Assembly (NCBI GenBank): GCA_004194705.1
Contig: SADC01001043.1
Coordinates: 72,768-136,767 of the forward strand
Reading direction: 5' to 3'
Source: Ditylenchus dipsaci
Taxonomy: Eukaryota; Nematoda; Chromadorea; Rhabditida; Anguinidae
Length of the DNA stretch: 64,000 nt
Position 1 is the first letter of the stretch. Each line of letters starts with the position of its first letter. This document shows, piece after piece, positions 11,901 to 24,800 of the stretch. The translations under genes and the position numbers were made by a program. The notes below the pieces were generated by a model, which was given only the letters and a program-made list of their open reading frames with translations, made no database searches and was not told where the DNA came from.

Positions 11901-12357
11901 TGAGGTGGGTGAAATGAAACCTTAAATTTTTAATTAATCAACTGAAAACAAAAAAAGTGTATAAATGCCAATCACGAGTATTGGTTGTCTAGACTATAGC
12001 TTATATAGTGGTAAAATCAAAAAATGTCGGCAAAATGCCAACTAAGAGTGCAATACACAAGACAAACATGTTTTCAAACATACTTTATATAATATATAAA
12101 TTTAAATATTTTTGCAGAAAGCAAAAATTTTACAAGTTTCTCGACAACCGTCTAAAACCGTCTAACCGTCTAAAAAAATGATGTTTCAATTTTTGGATGC
12201 TAGATTTTGCAAAAAAATAAAAAAGATTTAAAATTAAAATTTTCACAGTTATTTATTTATTTATTTAAGGTGGAAAATCTGGAAAAGAACAGGAAAATTT
12301 TCTTTGTTGTATTCTAAGTGTGTTGCTTTTTTCACCCATATATTTTTTTTAATTTTA
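11901..12357. other. LDAH 5' flank
   Basis: AT-rich region upstream of the LDAH start; no clear TATA or exon is seen. A GTCTAAAACCGTCTAACCGTC micro-repeat lies near 12150. Confidence 0.4.
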
Positions 12358-13970
12358 TTAGTTCTGTTTTGACAGTCTGGCTGCAAATATCATCAGGCTT
12401 CCGATTTTGCCGATCGTTTTCTCGAAAGAAAAAACTGTTGACCTTAAAAAAGCAAAAATCCCTATTAACACAAGGTTTTTTGAAAGTATGGTTACGAGTA
12501 GTCTAGTACCCCTTTTTGGCCGGTAGCGGTAAGTTCCTAGCAAAAAGAGTATTAGCCATAGCCTAAAGAAAACCTATTCTGTCCTAATGGAAACCGTGCA
12601 GAGAAAACCCTCACCCTGAAGAAACAAAGTTGTCGAGTATACACTATTTTATTATTTTATAAGGTTGAAGAAAATATGCAAAAAAAAGAAATGTGAAAGA
12701 GTATTTTAGGAAGGAATCTTTAAATGATTGCATTATTAATTAAACTATCTAAAGTGTAAAAGCCTAAAAATTGTTTTTTATTGTAATATTTGTTCAGTAA
12801 CATAAACAACTCGACAAGCCTAAGGCTATAGCAAAAAGTCTAAAATTTTCTGAAGCCAAAGCTAAATTCTGTCTATTTAAGCAATTATACCAATATATTT
12901 ATAACAATGAAACAAATATCCAGACTAGCTACCCCAGACTTAAGGTCTCTAAGTTCAGAACAGTTATTGGAAAATTAGCTTGATTAAAATTCTAGCTTTT
13001 TTTGAGAACCGTCGTATTACAATGCTATATTAGAAAGCCGGTCCATGCACTGAAATACGTTAACTGATCAAGGGGTCATATAAATATTTTTTATTTTTTT
13101 TCTTAATTTTTTGTTTATAATAATATGAATTATTCATAACCAAAAGGTAGAATCTTGTAGTTTGATCGATAACCTTTTCTATTACAAGGAATACTTTTAG
13201 ACTGCTTCTTAGATATTACTATGGATTTCTTATCTGTAAGGATCCTGTTATATTCCGATATTATAGGAGAGTCTTGCCCTAGTACTTGTCTTTTGAACGA
13301 TTTCAGTGCATGGACTGGCTTTCTAATATAGCATTGTAAACGACGGTTCTCAAAAAAAGCTAGAATTTTAATCAAGCTAATTTTTCAATAACTGTTCTGA
13401 ACTTAGAGACCTTAAGTCTGGGTAGCTAGTCTGGATATTTGTTTCATTGTTATAAATATATTGGTATAATTGCTTAATAGACAGAATTTAGCTTTGGCTT
13501 CAGAAAATTTTAGACTTTTTGCTATAGCCTTAGGCTTGTCGAGTTGTTATGTTACTGAACAAATATTACAATAAAAAACAATTTTAGGCTTTTACACTTT
13601 AGATAGTTTAATTAATAATGCAATCATTTAAAGATTCTTCCTAAAATACTCTTTCACATTTCTTTTTTTTGCATATTTTCTTCAACCTTATAAAATAATA
13701 AAATAGTGTATACTCGACAACTTTGTTTCTTCAGGGTGAGGGTTTTCTCTGCACGGTTTCCATTAGGACAGAATAGGTTTTCTTTAGGCTATGGCTAATA
13801 CTCTTTTTGCTAGGAACTTACCGCTACCCGGCCAAAAAGGGGTACTAGACTACTGTTACGTACATGGGAGTTTTGGTTTTTTAAAGTCAAAAGCTTCTTT
13901 TTTCGCTAAAATGATCGGGAAAATTGGAATCTTGGCGATATTTGCAGCCAGATTGTCAAAAGAAAACTAG
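12358..13970. repeat. 1.6-kb inverted repeat (arms about 690 bp)
   Basis: Left arm 12358-13055 and right arm 13301-13970 are near-identical reverse complements over nearly their whole length. Examples: GCCATAGCCTAAAGAAAACC with GGT-TTTCTTTAGGCTATGGC, and the CTCGACAA stretch. A spacer of about 245 bp separates them. Differences are single bases and small gaps. Neither arm codes. The element lies between the divergently transcribed LDAH and F-box genes. Confidence 0.8.
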
Positions 13971-14107
13971 AAAAATTTAAAAAATTGAGGTAAAAGGTGT
14001 CGGACCCTAGGCGCAAACAAACTTTTATGTGTTACGTTAACGAGAGTTTTGACTGTACTTGTAAAATTCAAACGAGAATTAAAATGTCCTGTTATGGTGA
14101 AAGTCAA

Positions 14108-14345
14108 GGAAAAACAATGCTTCGAACCGGAGTCGAACCGACGATCATCTTTCACACAGCAGTACTCGACAGCATCCTAAGTGCACCCCCTCTTCAAAGA
14201 GTATGAGCTCTCAAATTCTAAAAATGGTTAGAGGGCGCATACTCTTTAAAAGTCTACGACTAGAGAACTCATACTCTTGGCGAAAAAGGGTGCATTTGAG
14301 GTTTTTTGCAGTGCGTCGACGCTTTACCACTGAGCCACCAATGCC
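14108..14345 (-). repeat. tRNA-like sequence split by a MITE
   Basis: On the minus strand, GCATTGGTGGCTCAGTGGTA (box-A-like) with AAGCGTCGAC lies at 14345-14318, and GTCGGTTCGACTCCGG (box-B-like) at 14137-14122. Between them (about 14165-14315) sits a palindromic insert with GCATCCTAAGTGCACCCCC and GGGTGCATTTGAGG arms. The pieces look like one tRNA-like unit interrupted in the anticodon region. The acceptor stem does not pair well, so it is a pseudogene or SINE core. Confidence 0.5.
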
Positions 14346-14526
14346 ATTAAATCATCCAAGCGTTTTTTGTTACTTATCACAAAAGGTTACTCAACAAGTT
14401 TGCATTTCAAAATAACTTGTTTTGAATTGACCTGATACGGTGGCGTCGAGAATGCTCCATAGAAAAAGCTTTAACCATAAATGTCGAACGTATGTTATAA
14501 TCACTTCGGCTAAACTTAGCCTCTCC

Positions 14527-14668
14527 CACCAGTCAACTTGACCCTACCCCCACCAGTCAATTCAGCTTGAGGACCAAGGCAAATCTTTTTACTGAAAAAA
14601 AGGTAAAAAATTTGTCTTGATCCCCCAAGCTAAATTTACTAATGGGGGTAGGACCGAGTTGACTAGAA
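14527..14668. repeat. Palindromic repeat with GACCAAGGC motif
   Basis: CCAGTCAACTTGACCCTACCCC pairs imperfectly with GGGGTAGGACCGAGTTGACT; the centre has AGCTTGAGGACCAAGGC and CCCCCAAGCT. Confidence 0.5.
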
Positions 14669-15115
14669 AACAGGACTAATTAAAAGCAAGGAAAGCAAAA
14701 CTAATTAAAAAAATTGTTCAACTTGGGACGAACCCAGGTGTTTCTGATATCGATGTGTTTCTTATATCTTGGGTATGTTGTATCGAGACTTCATTGTAAT
14801 ATAAGTGCCGCCCTCAAATTTCAGGGTCTGTATCTCAGGTTAGAAGCTATATTTGCAAAGCTGCTTATTACATTTTCTTAAGTCGCACAAGCTCTACCGA
14901 TTCCATTTTTTAAATTTTGTCTAAAATTTTGAGATCGAATTCAAAAGTTTCCGATTGCCTGGAATCCAAAAAATGGAATCCACGAAGGTTCCGTTAGAGA
15001 AAAACAGCTTTTTTTAGTCTAGTCAATTGATAGCTGAGATAAGATATATTTTTGTATTATGTAATTCGCATAAACCACTCAAAATATTGATTAAACATTG
15101 TTTTAATTTTTAGAC

Positions 15116-17667
15116 ATGCCTGCACCGACCTCCTTAGACATTCTTGCCGATGTTCTGTCGTTTCTGAAACGAAGCCAACTAGAGAAGAGCATGCTGGTGT
15201 CTCAACAGTTCAACTCCCTTATTCAACAACGCTTTTCTGAGAAACCTTACAGGGTGCAAGATGACTTGTCAGTGTTTTTATTTGAGCAAAATATGGAACT
15301 CCGTCTGAAACCAGACAGCAATGAAGACGAAGAATTTCTGTTGGATGTGGATTTCGACTCTGACAATACAATTAGGGATGTGTGGAATGGTTTACTTGGT
15401 AAACCGACAACTAGGATGTTGAACACCCGTCTTTTTTACACTGCCGATTCTCTTCAAGCAGTTGATCAGATTTTGGAAATTACAAAGTGGGTTTTTTCAA
15501 TAGCCTTTTCTATGAAGCCCTTTTATAGATTTTGTTACTTTTTTAAAAACGCTTCAGTTTTATTCTATTTATAGTTTTAAAAATGTTTGAAACTATTTGA
15601 AACTAATGTTTTGCAAAAAGTATCAAAATTTTGAAAAAAAAACGGGGCGAACTGACCGTACACCCTCGACAGCATCCTAAGTGTACCCCCTCTTCAAGTC
15701 GATTTTTCTGAACTATATATTGTTGAAAACAGCGAAAAGTTCATGAAACCGATGCCTTGGGAGACGGATAACTATGAAACGACAATCGAGTCCTGCTATA
15801 ACGCCACCAATCAAAACTGCCTTAAGGTGGCGTTAGAGCGGCGATAGCGTTATATTGGGGGTATTGGTGTGTCGCCACCCTCTGGTTCACCCAATACCCA
15901 CCTAGCCTGATACCAGCAGCTTTATCCAACCGACCGATGACTAGTTAGATCAATCGCCTCGAGGGCCTGTCTGGTGGTCTGCAGTTGTTCCTGGTACAAG
16001 AGATCACTCAGGCTCGGCCGGTTGGATCAAGCTGCTGTGATCAGGCTCAATGGATTTGAGTAAGTTGGTGGATACAAGGTGGACCACAGAGTGGCGGACA
16101 CATCGAATTTGTGGCCAAATAGGTGCCGCTAAGTGGCGTTATATGCGTTATAGACTTTACTGTATCGAAAAAATCTTGAAATTTTATTCAGAATATAGAT
16201 GACCAAATACTCCAAAAAAAATTTAAAAAAATGAACTCAATATTTTTAAATTTAAACTATTTCAGTTCCATCAGCCACCTTTGGAGCCAACAATCTCTAG
16301 CCCTCATTTTCAACGATATAGACTCGGAAAGTGCTATCTACACCGTGAGCCGTTTCTTATCCAGCTGCTTAGCCACTTGCAAAACCTACTTCACCCGTGA
16401 ACCAGAAAACAATGTTTTACTTAGCTGCAAACACTTGGAACTAGCTTAGGTAAACTTTCAACAAAAGCTTCGATCATCTATATTTGACCTGTAAATTTTT
16501 AGGTGGAACGGCAATGAGATTCCAGACTGATTGGTTTCCACTTGTTCGTCAGTTTGAAGCTATAACTTTGTGTGTCACTGAAGGCACTATTGAAATGACT
16601 CAATTGGCTGAATACCTGCATTCCCCTGACACAGAGGAGCAGTCTATTTATATATTTGTCTGCAACAATGCCACAGAAGGCAGTTTTGATGCTTGCGAAA
16701 CTGAGTTTAATGAGTTTTTGGAAGTGATCAAAATGGTAGGTCGGATGTTGCGGTTTTATCTATTTAAAAAATGGCTCAGGCTTCAAGTGCTTTTAGTGAA
16801 ATGACAGTCGATTTTTTTCCAAACATAAACCATTGTATACTTTTTCCAAAAAATTGTGAGAAAGTGCGTACCGAGATTTTTTTCTGAAATCACACAATCA
16901 TCTTTTGAAGCATCATTTTTTGCGCGCAGTGGCATGTGCAAAATATGGATTGGCAAAAGACAGTTCTCTTCCGTCGAGCACTATACTCTTTTGAGTTACT
17001 TCGGCCCTATTTGACTATGGGGGGTTTTTTTTTGCCTTGGTCCCTCTGTTATTATTATTTTTTGTGTTTTTTTAAGCTCAAGCTCAGGCAAGGGTAGGCC
17101 ACCGTATTTTAGAATGGACTTAAACACGAGTCTAAGATATGCTTGAGTCTGTCCTAATATAAGCTCGTCTACCCTTCTCTAAGCCTAAAATATAAAAAAA
17201 AACGGGGGGGGGGGTGTTCAAGGCGACCCCTCGCCCCCCCCTTTGTCACATAGGGCCATTTCAAACAACTCAAAAGAATAAAGTTCTAGATCGAAGAGAA
17301 CTGTCCACCGCCAATTAGAATTTTGGAAATGCACTACGACAAAAACATGGCTCTTTAAAGTACAACTAAAAATAATAAAATTTATTTGCAGAAATTACAA
17401 GAAGATACCAACCCCTGCTCATATGCTATTACCTTCGATTTTTTGGAAATTATGGAAATAAAACCGTTCAAGTTGTTCAATTCATCCACTAAGGAACAAC
17501 TGAAAATGACTTATGAACAAGTGACGAATGCAGATTCGCAGCAAAGTCGGTATTCTATCAGCAGGTGTCAGGTAGCAGAGATTCCTTCGCACTTGCAAGG
17601 AAAAAATAGCAGCGAAAGCGGGAGCAATAACCAAGTTAAAAAAAGATATAGAAAAGGCAATGAGTAA
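15116..17667 (+). CDS. F-box domain protein, nematode type
   Basis: Probable substrate adaptor of an SCF ubiquitin ligase. Exons: 15116-15486, 16266-16449, 16503-16735, 17392-17667, about 354 aa. Residues 3-45 match an F-box (start PTSLDILADVLSFL, then LEKSMLVSQQFNSLIQ). The remainder lacks an obvious repeat domain and resembles the poorly conserved C-terminal half of nematode-expanded F-box proteins, with an EIKPFKLFNSSTKE segment near the end and a polar, basic tail. The exon 1/2 and exon 3/4 junctions are in phase. Exon 2 ends GCT TAG directly at the donor, and one extra T there (TTTAG) would give an in-phase junction with exon 3. Introns 1 and 3 contain MITEs. The ATG lies 2 bp after a TTTTTAG, so a trans-splice or 5'-UTR acceptor is possible. 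Confidence 0.72.
15790..16160. repeat. GC-rich palindromic MITE in F-box intron 1
   Basis: CAGCAGCTTTATCCAACCG near 15926 pairs with CGGTTGGATCAAGCTGCTG near 16020. Outer parts carry CGCCACC and GGTGGCG repeats (GCCACCAATC, TAAGGTGGCG, AGTGGCGTTATATG). The GC content is clearly above the surroundings. Confidence 0.5.
16917..17358. repeat. TTAA-family MITE with nested hairpin, F-box intron 3
   Basis: Left GCGCGCAGTGGCATGTGCAA and right TTGGAAATGCACTACGACAA arms flank an inner palindrome (CTCAGGCAAGGGTAGGCCACC / CTCGTCTACCCTTCTCTAAG) and poly-G tracts. The right end reads ACATGGCTCTTTAAA. Confidence 0.6.
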
Positions 17668-17865
17668 TCATCATGTTGTGAATACCACTTCAATAAATCT
17701 TGTCAGGCATAGATTTGTGCAAATAATTTTCATGAAATAAGTCAAAGAAAATAGACTGACAAAGTTTCTGAACAGTTAACAGTTTGTTTGAAATAATATG
17801 ATTTATATATATCCAGACATTTCACTTCACATATAAACAACAGTAAGACTTTCAGATTATTAAAT

Positions 17866-18062
17866 AAAGCTTTTGGTGGTTTTGCGCGCAGTGGCATGTG
17901 CAAAATTTGAATTGGCGGGGGACACTTCTCTTTCGTCTCCAACTTTAGTCTTTGGAGTAATGTTAAACGACTCCAAAGAGTAAAGTTTGAGACGAAAGAG
18001 AAGTGTCCCCCGCCAATTCAAATTTTGCACATGCCACTGTGCGCAAAAACCATGGTCCTTTA
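17866..18062. repeat. TTAA-family MITE, near-perfect hairpin
   Basis: GCGCGCAGTGGCATGTGCAA, the word GAATTGGCGGGGGACAC, and CTCTTTCGTCTC are each repeated inverted in the right half. The right end is CCATGGTCCTTTAA. The arms are about 75 bp and nearly identical, so the copy is young. Located just downstream of the F-box stop. Confidence 0.75.
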
Positions 18063-18414
18063 AACAACCATCACTTTGAAGAAAATGGCAATCACAGGTT
18101 TTAAATTTGCTGGGGGCAGCTCTTTCACTATGAAAATATTAAAAACGTTTTTTTTTATTGTTTCATTTTTTGTATTGTGCCATCGTTTTAAATTTGTTCG
18201 AAAATTTTGATTAAATGACTAGTCGAGCCCAAGATTGCTTGACCTAGGTATGTCAAATGTGTGTCGGATATCTTTAAAGAACGTTGAAATTCAACATCTA
18301 AGCTCCTTTAAAGCACAAAATCGTGATATCGAGGTTCCTCTAGAAAAGGTTTTTCTTGCCTTCCGATTTTAAGATGGTGGATTTTAGCCTGGATTTTAAG
18401 CGGATTTTCGTGGC

Positions 18415-18609
18415 TAAAAGACCATGATTTTCGCGCGCAGCGGCATGTGCAAAATTTGAATTGGCGGGGACACTTCTCTTTCGTCTCGCACTTTACTCTT
18501 TGCAGTCAAATCAAACGACTTGAAAGAGTAAAGTTCGAGACCGAAGAGAAGTGTCCCCGCCAATTCAAATTTTGCGGATGTCGCTGCTCTCAAAAACCAT
18601 GTTCCTTTA
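18415..18609. repeat. TTAA-family MITE, second hairpin copy
   Basis: Same layout as the copy at 17866: GCGCGCAGCGGCATGTGCAA, GAATTGGCGGGGACAC and its inverse, ending CCATGTTCCTTTAAG. No other content is seen in 18063-18414. Confidence 0.75.
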
Positions 18610-18854
18610 AGCTTAATTTTCAGTCGGTGTCGGATTGTTTGCCGCAATCTAAAATGATTCACAACTTTTGATAGGTATAAACACGCGCCCATAGGCGCCT
18701 GATGCATCTTGTGAAAAAAGTAACTCAAAAAATATTTTCTACATTTTTGAAATAAATTATCTGTCTCCGCGGATTCAAAAACCCAAAATTGGCAATATCA
18801 TCAATGAAGATGATCCTTCAATAATAATTTCTCTACAACCTGAGTAGGTTTTTT

Positions 18855-21800
18855 TTACTTTCCATTGTATACCCAATCTGCTAGAAATAGGTTGATTTCT
18901 TCCTTACAAGTGTTGTTTCTAGAGCTAGCCCAGACTAACTTGGTTGAGCAGTTATCAGTTTTGCCGCCAAAACAGGTTTTGAGTAGTCTGCCATGATAGT
19001 CAAAGCTGTTGTCCCGAGGTGCATAAGTCACCTGTGAAATCGGTCAAATGTGCTTATAAATAAATATATTTTGACTTATTTCTTTAGTTGAAAATAGTTT
19101 TATGCCAGGGTTGATATCTTGAAATTTTGAAATAATGATATTTAGGGTATTTTTGGAGACATATGCTATTTTATTCCGTGCTTATTGCCCTTTATGTGTC
19201 AAAAAATAACATTTTGACGTAAAACCTTATGGAAAATAAGATTTGCAGTCCCATAATGAGAACGAGTTATTAAAGGACCATTGCCGTCTACGGCCACGGA
19301 AATTTGGACTTTTGAATTGGCGGGGGACAGCTAAATTACTGCGAAAATATTTTTTGAATTATTTATTTATTTTTATTCGAAATTATAATTTATGTGTATT
19401 GGTCGAAGCGAGTCTTCTGGAATTATAATTAAATTGTGGTGCAGTGGCTGTGCTTGACACGTAAAAGCCCAAGTGCATCCCCCCCCTGCAAAATTTTTTG
19501 TTATTTTTCAAAAAATTACCCATTTTTAGCTGCAAAACTTTATCCTGAGGCACTTTAGTAGGCGAAAATTCCTCAGGAATTCGAATCAGAAAGCAGAATT
19601 TGAAAAAAATCTTAGTCGCTGAGATATAACTCAAAGTTGGAGTGAAGTTGAATTGTCATTTTTAAAAATGTTGACACTCCAACTTTGAGTCATATCTCAG
19701 CAACTGAAATTTTTTTTTAAGTTCTGCTTTCTGATTCAAATTTCTGAGGAATTTTCGCCTACTGGAGTGCCTCAGAATAAAGTTTTGCAGCTAAAAATGG
19801 GTAATTTTTTGAAAAATAACAAAAAAATTTGCAGGGGGGGGGGTGCACTTGGGATACTGTCTGCTTGACATTGTCCGATCTGGAAATGTCAAGCAACGTT
19901 GTGCTCGACTAGTGGATCGTTCAAAATTTTGGAAAAATTTAATTTGCAAGCTAAAAATATTTCAAAAAAATATTTTCGCAGTCATTTAGCTGTCCCCCGC
20001 CAATTCAAAAAGTCCAAATTTCCGTGCCTTAGACGGCAATGGTCCTTTAATAAGCAAATATTATCCTTGTCTTATGTACATTTTATGCAAAATTTGACTT
20101 TCTTCCATGCATCTCAACCTTTATTAGTTTTTAAGTTTATATACCAAAATGTAGCCCTGGATCTCAGCTTTTTAAGTAGATTCAAACACTGAAGCCATCA
20201 GCTGGAGTACTAAGATTTTAAAAACTTTGGAAAAAAACTTTGTATGCAACAAATTGTTCAAAATCTTTTGTTTTTTCAAAGACTTTTTACTGGAACTTCT
20301 AATTATTTCAGTAAGTTAGTTGATGGCTCGTTAGAAGGCTGAGATTCAGGGGTACATGCTGGTATAAAAACTTTAAAAAAATTAAGAGAAAAGTTAAAAA
20401 ATACTTCAGAGAAACAAATTTTTACGAATTGACGGGGTAAAATAATAATTTGACAGGGAAAATACTTACTGCTTTTTAATATTTTGTAAAAATACCTGTA
20501 CTATGTCCTTTTTTCTTTTTAAAAAGAGGTCGCTACTGGCCATGGTACTTTTCGCCTGCAAAAAGACACTTTGTTAATATTAAAGAAAGAGTTCAAGTTA
20601 AAAGGGGTACACTTCATATATGCATCGCCCTATATCGACTGTTCTTATCCCCACTAGGTGCACAACTTTTTATTTTTTATTAATTTTATTTACTCTTATG
20701 GCCGAAAACTATTGAGGAATCAATTGTAATCATTTCCAGCACTGCTTTGCTGTCAGCAACTACCTCAATTTTGCGATTTCAAGCAAATGACCATCAAAAT
20801 AAAAGGAAACCAGCCAAAATGATGCGTACTTAGTTTTATAAAGTCTGATCCTATACCAATTTTATTTATTCGTTAACGTGTTTAGTGACTTTCTAGAGTC
20901 AAAATTTCATGGGGAATCAGATAGAAATTTTTACACTCCAAATAATTCATAAAAGCTAGATAGGCACCGAAGGTTTGACCAGGGAAGAAATGAGCATTAT
21001 TGAGAAGTAGGATTTTGGTATTATTTTTGAACTGACGTTTTTTGCAATTTTAATTTACATGATCATTTACAACCATATACTGAAAATGACGCCAAGAAGC
21101 AGCGCTACATTTTGGGTACAAGGTTGTAAATGATAATGTGAATTGAAATCGCAAAAAAACGTCAGTTCCGAAAATAGTACTGAAAAGTAATAATGCTGAA
21201 TTTTGGTATATGAAACGTATGACTTGTAGAAAAAGTCAGACCAGTCAAAGAATAGCCCCAAAACGACCGATTTTCGGAAATTCAGCCTATTTCAGCCTGT
21301 TAAAAATTCCAGTGTGTGTGATACTCTGCGCTGATGATGATCTTTTTAGATAGCCAAGAATGTGAGGATCATTTTACACCAAACTTGTAAATAAAAGGAG
21401 GTAAAAAATAGGGCGTGCACCCAATGGTAGTCGAACCTGTGACCTAATGCGATGCGTGTATGAAGTGTACCCCCTTTAAAGCACTCTCACATTCAAATCA
21501 GTCGAAAAAAGAATAAGCTGAGTATCAGGTACGAATACGGGAGCCCAGGCGCCTTTGCTAATGTTAGTAATTTGTTTGATGCCAAAGTTAGACAAATAAG
21601 ACCACTGATCCCAATCACTTTTTACCCTGGCTACAAATATCTCCATTTTGTGGCCTGGTAACACCAAGCTCTTATTCAGAAGTCTTTTGTATGTTTGCTC
21701 TTCTTGCTCTTCACTAGGAAACTGGCCTTCAAAAACCACCCATTTACCATCAGAACTAAAAGAAGGAGATCCTTTGTAAGCTACGGAACTTGTCACCTGA

Positions 21801-24800
21801 AAAAATTAGATCCTTAATAAAGTAAGTTTCAATATTTTTTATTAAAAGTTATTATTTTAGATTTATAAACTAGGATACCCTTCATTTTTGACTGAGATTT
21901 CGGAGTTGAGCCCATTTTTTATTGTAAATTTTGAGTTTTTAGGGTTGAGAAAAAAATTTAAAATGTTTTGCGGTCAATTTGCAATAAATAGAGATCTTAA
22001 ATGGGGTGCCGAATTCTTTGCTTGTTCTTTCTGTAAAGATCTGAAAATAAGTACATTTTCTTGAAAGTAGGGCATCCTGGTAAAATATTTCATTTTATGT
22101 ATCCAGTGCTTATTGCTTTTTTGGAGCCAAATAATACGATCTCGATTTGAAATTCGAAAAAACAATTCAGGATCCTAAAAAGAGTACAAATATTATAGAT
22201 AAGTATAGATTGGAACCCTACTGTAAACTGATTTATCCACTATCAAAGTACTTTCCTCAAAGAATTTACTTTCCATAAAAATAATAAGAATAATGAGTTG
22301 CAATGCTGACTTTCACCAATACCTCTCAGTACTACTATTCCATATTCTTTGTACTCATCACGATTTTTAGAAAAAGCAAAGGACAAAAGAGTATCTATAA
22401 GGTTGTATGCTTTGCAGTCAAAATTAACTCAAAAAATTAAAATTTGCATGGATGTTACGTCAAAGAGAGTCTACTGTATGCCTATTTTAAGTTTCTGGCT
22501 TGTGAGAAACTTACTTGTTGTCCTGACAAAGAGCACAGATTTTGTGTTTCATTAAAATTCTCAATTTTGTAGAGCTCAGTGTTGTTTTCATTCCTTCTGA
22601 TGACATAAACCATATCTCTAGAACCTTCAGAGAAAGTAGCTTCTGACTGGTAAAGTGTGTCCATCCAACCACATTTTTCTCGATCTGTATTATCGTCTAA
22701 GGGTTGTTGGACGCCAAATTGGTCAACTTTGTAGAGATGCATGTTGTCGAAAATTTCCCAAACTTGTGGGTGGTTACAAATTCGAAAAACATCTATACTA
22801 AGTGGATGCTCAGCGTCACAATAAAGTGGAGGGCATAACTTAATATTTGTCCAATTTATGGTCATCTAAAAATCAATTTCTAAAATTCTTTAGATTTACC
22901 TTGAGCATAAGCAAGAAAAAATGTGAAAAAGTAACAAGTCGGAAAAAACCACTTGATGCAGGAGTGCACTATTTGGGTTAGCTCAAAAATGCGCTTTCTA
23001 AGGTCAAAGTATGTTTTAGGCCTTTCAACGATATTCAACGCGAGAAAAAAGTGTGGGACGGTTTTTTTGAAATTTTGCCTTTTCTATCGTTTTTACGATC
23101 GAAAACATACTTTGCCCTTGAAAAAAAACTCATTTTTCTGCTACCCCGAAGAGCACTGGATCATAGGACAGGACCAGCTGACCTGAAGAATAGAACCTAT
23201 TGGAGTTGGTGGGGAGAATATTCGGCGGAGAAAAGAATAGCGGCGGAAAAAAGTGGTAGAATTCGAAAAGGCTCTTTTATAGATGTTTTCTTCGAAAAAC
23301 TCAATTTCTAATGGCTCATTTATAAACGTTGTCGTTGTCGTCGTCATTGTCGTTGGAATATTTTTTTATAAAACCCTTTTTCCGCCAATGACGACGACAA
23401 CGACAACGACGACCTATTTGTAAAAAATCCAACGACAACGCCAACGACAACGACGACGCCAAGGACAACAAAATTTTTCATTCAAAATTGGATAAATTTC
23501 GCATTCTCAGACGAGATTTCAAGGAAAACGTGTGGAGAATATAGTTAATCCTTAAAATTCTGACTTAAAATGCAAAACTTGTGTAATTTGGAAGAAAAAT
23601 TTTCGTTTCGTTGCGTTGTCGTTGTCGTTGATTTTTATAAATATGTCGTCGTTGTCGTTGTCGTCGTCGTTGGCGTTGTCGTTGTCGTTGGCGTGAAAAT
23701 GCCTTTATAAAACATTTTTTCCAACGACAACGACAACGACGACGACAACGTTTATAAATGAGCCATAACACTTAATACTGGCTTAACTGAACCTGAGTCG
23801 ACTTTTTTAAATATCTAAAAGCATTGTATACATCTAGAAAATTGCTGCTTATCAGTCTAAATTGGTCATTAGCACCATAGAAAGCAGACGGCTCACTTCT
23901 TCCAAAACCAGAACTTAAGCGACGAATAGTTTGGCCAGGCCATTCAGCAGTCAAGTCCATTTCGTAAGTCTCAAAAAGAAAAGTTAGAAGCGAAGCAAAT
24001 CAAATGATTCACCTGCAAACAATCTGTGCCATAGTGACCTCCACTAGCTTGGAATATAAGCTTTTGGCCGTCATTACTAAACAATCATTAATTTCAGCAC
24101 AAATATGCATTAAAAACAGATCGAAACAGCATCAAAAGGGCATTAATTAAAATTATTATTAATTTATTAATTAAAAATCTATGCAGTTGGATCTGCCTAC
24201 CGTATTATCTCTATTGAACTGGCAAGTCCATTAATTTTTTTTCAACACACCCTCCCCCTCCCCTGAAAATCGCAAAAATTAGAATTCGATCTCGAAATTT
24301 TTGGGTGCTCGACCAAAATCTAAAAAGTGGAATCGGTAGAGCTGTCGGGAGTTAAGAAAATTTGATAAACAGATTTGGAAGATATTCACTCTGGGCTGAG
24401 ATATAAGTCCTCGAAGTCGAGGGGGCCCGTTTAATAGAGAAAATACGGTATGCATTTGCAATCCATGCAACACTGTTTTACTCATTTGGAAAATGCAAAG
24501 CTACAGTTATTAAATGCCACAAATAATTATTTTTGAATCGTGCTTGTCTTACAAAGGAACATTGCGTACTTGTTTTTCGCTCGCCCAAAAATGTTTGGTA
24601 ACATTGGATAGCCAGTATGCGACTTTGAATCAAATCTATCGAGATTTTGGGCCTATAGGCCAAGAATTTTTAATAAAAAGCTGGTAAAGTATTGAAAAAT
24701 GACAGGGGAGACCAAGGCATTTTTCAATTATGAAGCGGGCTTTTTGGGTCACAGGTTCAAATACTATTGAGTGCACACCTTATTTTTTACTCTGGTTTTA

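Noticed and set aside
14108..14345. Functional tRNA gene with a long intron
   Set aside because: The acceptor ends do not pair and the insert has MITE arms found elsewhere, so it is a disrupted tRNA-like repeat.
23565..23771. Arg/Gln-rich frame
   Set aside because: It is a translation of the GTC/GTT triplet arms of the MITE at 23311.
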